20,989 bases of DNA, from IMG/VR virus record IMGVR_UViG_3300027899_001089, positions 1 to 20,989 of that record; one strand, 5' to 3'. A program made the translations under genes and the position numbers. Under the pieces are notes generated by a model. That model was given only the letters and a program-made list of their open reading frames with translations. It did no database searches and was not told the DNA's origin. The DNA is from a virus. Below, piece by piece: positions 19,388 through 20,989 of the stretch. Positions within the stretch are counted from its first letter, which is position 1. Each line of letters begins with the position of its first letter.

Positions 19388-20250
19388 ATTCCACAGTTCT
19401 TTATACAAATAATATTAGTTAAATCTTGCCTATTATAAAATAATTCTTCAATAGTGTCAAAAGTTTTCTTATGCTGATAACAGCAGGTGCTAAATTTCCC
19501 ATTTGCTCCCAGATAGATACTTGGGTAAGCATAGTGCATGCAATCATCTATTTTTGTGCTGGTGTTTTGTTCATTATTCAATGTTTTCAGTAATTTGGAA
19601 ACAGAACCCGGGGGCGAAAGTGTGTACGCTATACCAGACTTGTAATGTTTTACGATGGTGGTTGTTCGATGAAGCGTCGCCATTTTAAATTTTTTAAATC
19701 CCAACTGCTGACTCAGCCGAATACAGTCTTTAATTTGATGTTCATTATGCTGATATGGTATAAATTGCCATACAGCATTGCCGCCATTATTGATAAAAGA
19801 TGTGGCATTATTAATAATCTTATCAAAATCAGTACCTTGCCTGTAAAGATGATGGGTATCACTGAGGCCATCAATACCAAACCACACGTCATGCTCTATA
19901 TTTTTTAATTGTTCTGCCATGTAATGCCACCATTCAGCATTGCGTAGACTTCCGTTGGTGTGTATCTGTATTTTTTTGCAAAACTTTTTACAGAGCTCAA
20001 TTACTTCGGTGATGTTTTTTGCAATCACGGGATCACCATAGTTGCCACATAGTTGTATGGTATGCAAGTTTGGTAGTTTTTTTAATGTTTGTTGCAGTGT
20101 GTCAAAATTTAAATCTTCTTCGACCAAATGATCAACTAACCCAAATCCGAGATTGTTTCTACCACATGCAGGACACCATGCATTGCATCTAGTACTTAGT
20201 TCAACATGAAGCCACTTAATATCAGATTGCTTCAACCCTGGTATTTGCAT
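19384..20250 (-). CDS. Radical SAM protein with SPASM-like C-terminal Cys cluster
   Basis: This 288-residue protein has a canonical CX3CX2C iron-sulfur motif (Cys22, 26, 29 in STRCNAWCPACG), LCGNYGDP as the SAM-binding GGEP-like loop, and FGIDGLSDTHHLYRQG as a typical strand-turn segment. Several cysteines cluster at the C-terminus (DDCMHYAYPSIYLGANGKF, then STCCYQH and CIKNCG), as in SPASM/twitch domains that bind a second cluster. SPASM enzymes often modify peptides or proteins; the substrate here is unknown. It overlaps the QueE-like gene by ATGA, so the two radical SAM enzymes are produced together. Confidence 0.85.
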   Translation of the reverse strand: MQIPGLKQSDIKWLHVELSTRCNAWCPACGRNNLGFGLVDHLVEEDLNFDTLQQTLKKLPNLHTIQLCGNYGDPVIAKNITEVIELCKKFCKKIQIHTNGSLRNAEWWHYMAEQLKNIEHDVWFGIDGLSDTHHLYRQGTDFDKIINNATSFINNGGNAVWQFIPYQHNEHQIKDCIRLSQQLGFKKFKMATLHRTTTIVKHYKSGIAYTLSPPGSVSKLLKTLNNEQNTSTKIDDCMHYAYPSIYLGANGKFSTCCYQHKKTFDTIEELFYNRQDLTNIICIKNCGI

Positions 20251-20263
20251 GTACTGCCCGCTT

Positions 20264-20800
20264 TTATATTTTTTTTAAATCAACTAGGTTATAAATGCCA
20301 GTGGGGCATTCAAATTGCCACAGCGGTTCGGGGGTGTCGGGTCTCATCCGGTTGCGACGTGGGGATCCATCAAGTTCAAAGTATACCATCAATGATTTTC
20401 GTTGAGTGTGATAGGAAAAGGGAATGTTAAAAAAATAAAATTTTGCTTGCACTGGTTCGTAAACGCAAGCATAAAGATCGCCAGTTTTATTTCTAAAATC
20501 AGAAATCCTAGCCTCCATTCTTGGTCTATGTGGATTTACTGCTGCACTAGCTTTTTTAGCATCACCGCCAGGCTCACCATCTTCTCCCAGGAAGTCCGAT
20601 CCCACTGTGCTATATTTTCTAATATTATTTTGTACAGCTATAGCAGTTTCAAGCACACTCTCAACGGTGACATCACCGTTTGGTATCATATAATTTAGTA
20701 TCCAATTTTTAACTTCTTCAGTGGCATTGGGATATGCGAGTGGAAAAAGAAAGTTATAGTATTCTTTTTCATAGTTTTTAATATCTTGACGGAATGCCAT
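20264..20800 (-). CDS. Phage protein of unknown function
   Basis: This 178-residue protein has an N-terminal helical half (IKNYEKEYYNFLFPLAYPN, then VKNWILNYMIPNG), a Gly/Asp-rich loop (GSDFLGEDGEPGGDAKK), and a C-terminal beta-rich half (PRMEARISDFRNKTGDLYAC, YEPVQAKFYFFNIPF, SLMVYFELDGSP). A binding or nuclease-like fold is possible but no catalytic set is evident. It follows the partial gene by 17 nt with no clear SD and precedes the radical SAM gene by 13 nt, so the genes are probably co-transcribed. Confidence 0.75.
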   Translation of the reverse strand: MAFRQDIKNYEKEYYNFLFPLAYPNATEEVKNWILNYMIPNGDVTVESVLETAIAVQNNIRKYSTVGSDFLGEDGEPGGDAKKASAAVNPHRPRMEARISDFRNKTGDLYACVYEPVQAKFYFFNIPFSYHTQRKSLMVYFELDGSPRRNRMRPDTPEPLWQFECPTGIYNLVDLKKI

Positions 20801-20817
20801 TGATGCTTTTGTTGAAT

Positions 20818-20988
20818 TTATTGAATGAACAGATCTTCATTCCATTCACGATGGCCTTCGCGAAACGCCATGTTGCTCTGGGTTTCACGAATCTCCACAC
20901 GGTAGCACCAAAGTCTTGCGGCTTCGCCTTGGCCCCACATATCGGGGATATAGACACCGTTTACGTATTTGTACAGCTGATCTGCTAG
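20818..20988 (-). CDS. C-terminal part of an unknown gene, cut by window edge
   Basis: The last 56 residues before a TAA at 20818 are visible: LADQLYKYVNGVYIPDMWGQ, then GEAARLWCYRVEIRETQSNM and AFREGHREWNEDLFIQ. The frame is open to the right edge, so the start lies outside. The aromatic and Arg-rich composition looks like a real coding sequence. I do not recognise the family. Confidence 0.65.
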   Translation of the reverse strand, partial: LADQLYKYVNGVYIPDMWGQGEAARLWCYRVEIRETQSNMAFREGHREWNEDLFIQ

Positions 20989-20989
20989 A

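Noticed and set aside
20770-20880. MAFR followed by an acidic/aromatic stretch in both the partial gene and the next gene's start
   Set aside because: Similarity is limited to four residues and composition; likely coincidence.
1-20989. tRNA or rRNA genes, integrase or attachment sites
   Set aside because: No cloverleaf-like segment, integrase motif or flanking repeat was seen by eye; a dedicated tRNA scan was not possible.

Overview
The window looks like part of a T4-like tailed phage genome, probably from an aquatic or marine member. The support is a frd-then-td gene order (dihydrofolate reductase followed by thymidylate synthase), a T4 RNase H-type 5'-3' nuclease, an exact T4-type late promoter octamer (TATAAATA), and very dense packing with many ATGA or TAATG start/stop overlaps. 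There are no ribosomal, tRNA or host housekeeping genes. Most genes are on the minus strand, so transcription mostly runs from high to low coordinates. The host cannot be named, but it should use a standard sigma-70-type RNA polymerase and AGGAGGTGATC-type ribosome binding, because many intergenic gaps hold TTGACN-17-TATAAT promoters and good Shine-Dalgarno (SD) sites.

Layout. Positions 1-3.5 kb form a glycan module: a truncated plus-strand glycosyltransferase-like protein with two repeated domains meets, head-on, a DegT-family sugar aminotransferase and an NAD-dependent sugar epimerase. Positions 3.5-4.9 kb carry thyA and the DHFR gene. Positions 4.9-8.1 kb hold small conserved phage proteins of unknown function, including a 55-residue membrane protein. 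Positions 8.2-11.2 kb hold a tandem array of nine short paralogous proteins ending in F-x-L-(R/K)-W-like motifs. This array is interrupted by a plus-strand pair of holin-like membrane proteins. Positions 11.2-14.1 kb hold a VWA/metallopeptidase-like protein and a MoxR-type AAA ATPase, with another member of the short family between them. Positions 14.2-18.0 kb carry an LPD29-like protein, a run of small conserved proteins and the RNase H/FEN nuclease. Positions 18.0-21.0 kb carry an unknown protein, a QueE-like radical SAM enzyme translationally coupled to a second radical SAM protein, and two unknown genes, one cut by the right edge.

The most unusual feature is the 8.5-10.7 kb array. The C-terminal Leu-Arg-Trp of each protein is encoded TTG AGG TGG, and these bases are also the SD of the next gene, which starts in an ATGA overlap. 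The first gene of the array keeps a ghost of a preceding C-terminus in its leader. The holin-like module is flanked by two copies of the same sequence. This suggests that the conserved protein tail is partly a ribosome-binding signal and that the cassette has been duplicated and recombined at it.

At least seven promoter-like sites share a 17-bp spacer. In four, the -35 hexamer contains the stop codon of an upstream frame (three genes and one start-less frame), and five share a leader motif close to (W)CAACWAMC just before the SD. These divide the minus strand into many short early units, while the holin-like pair sits behind the late octamer.
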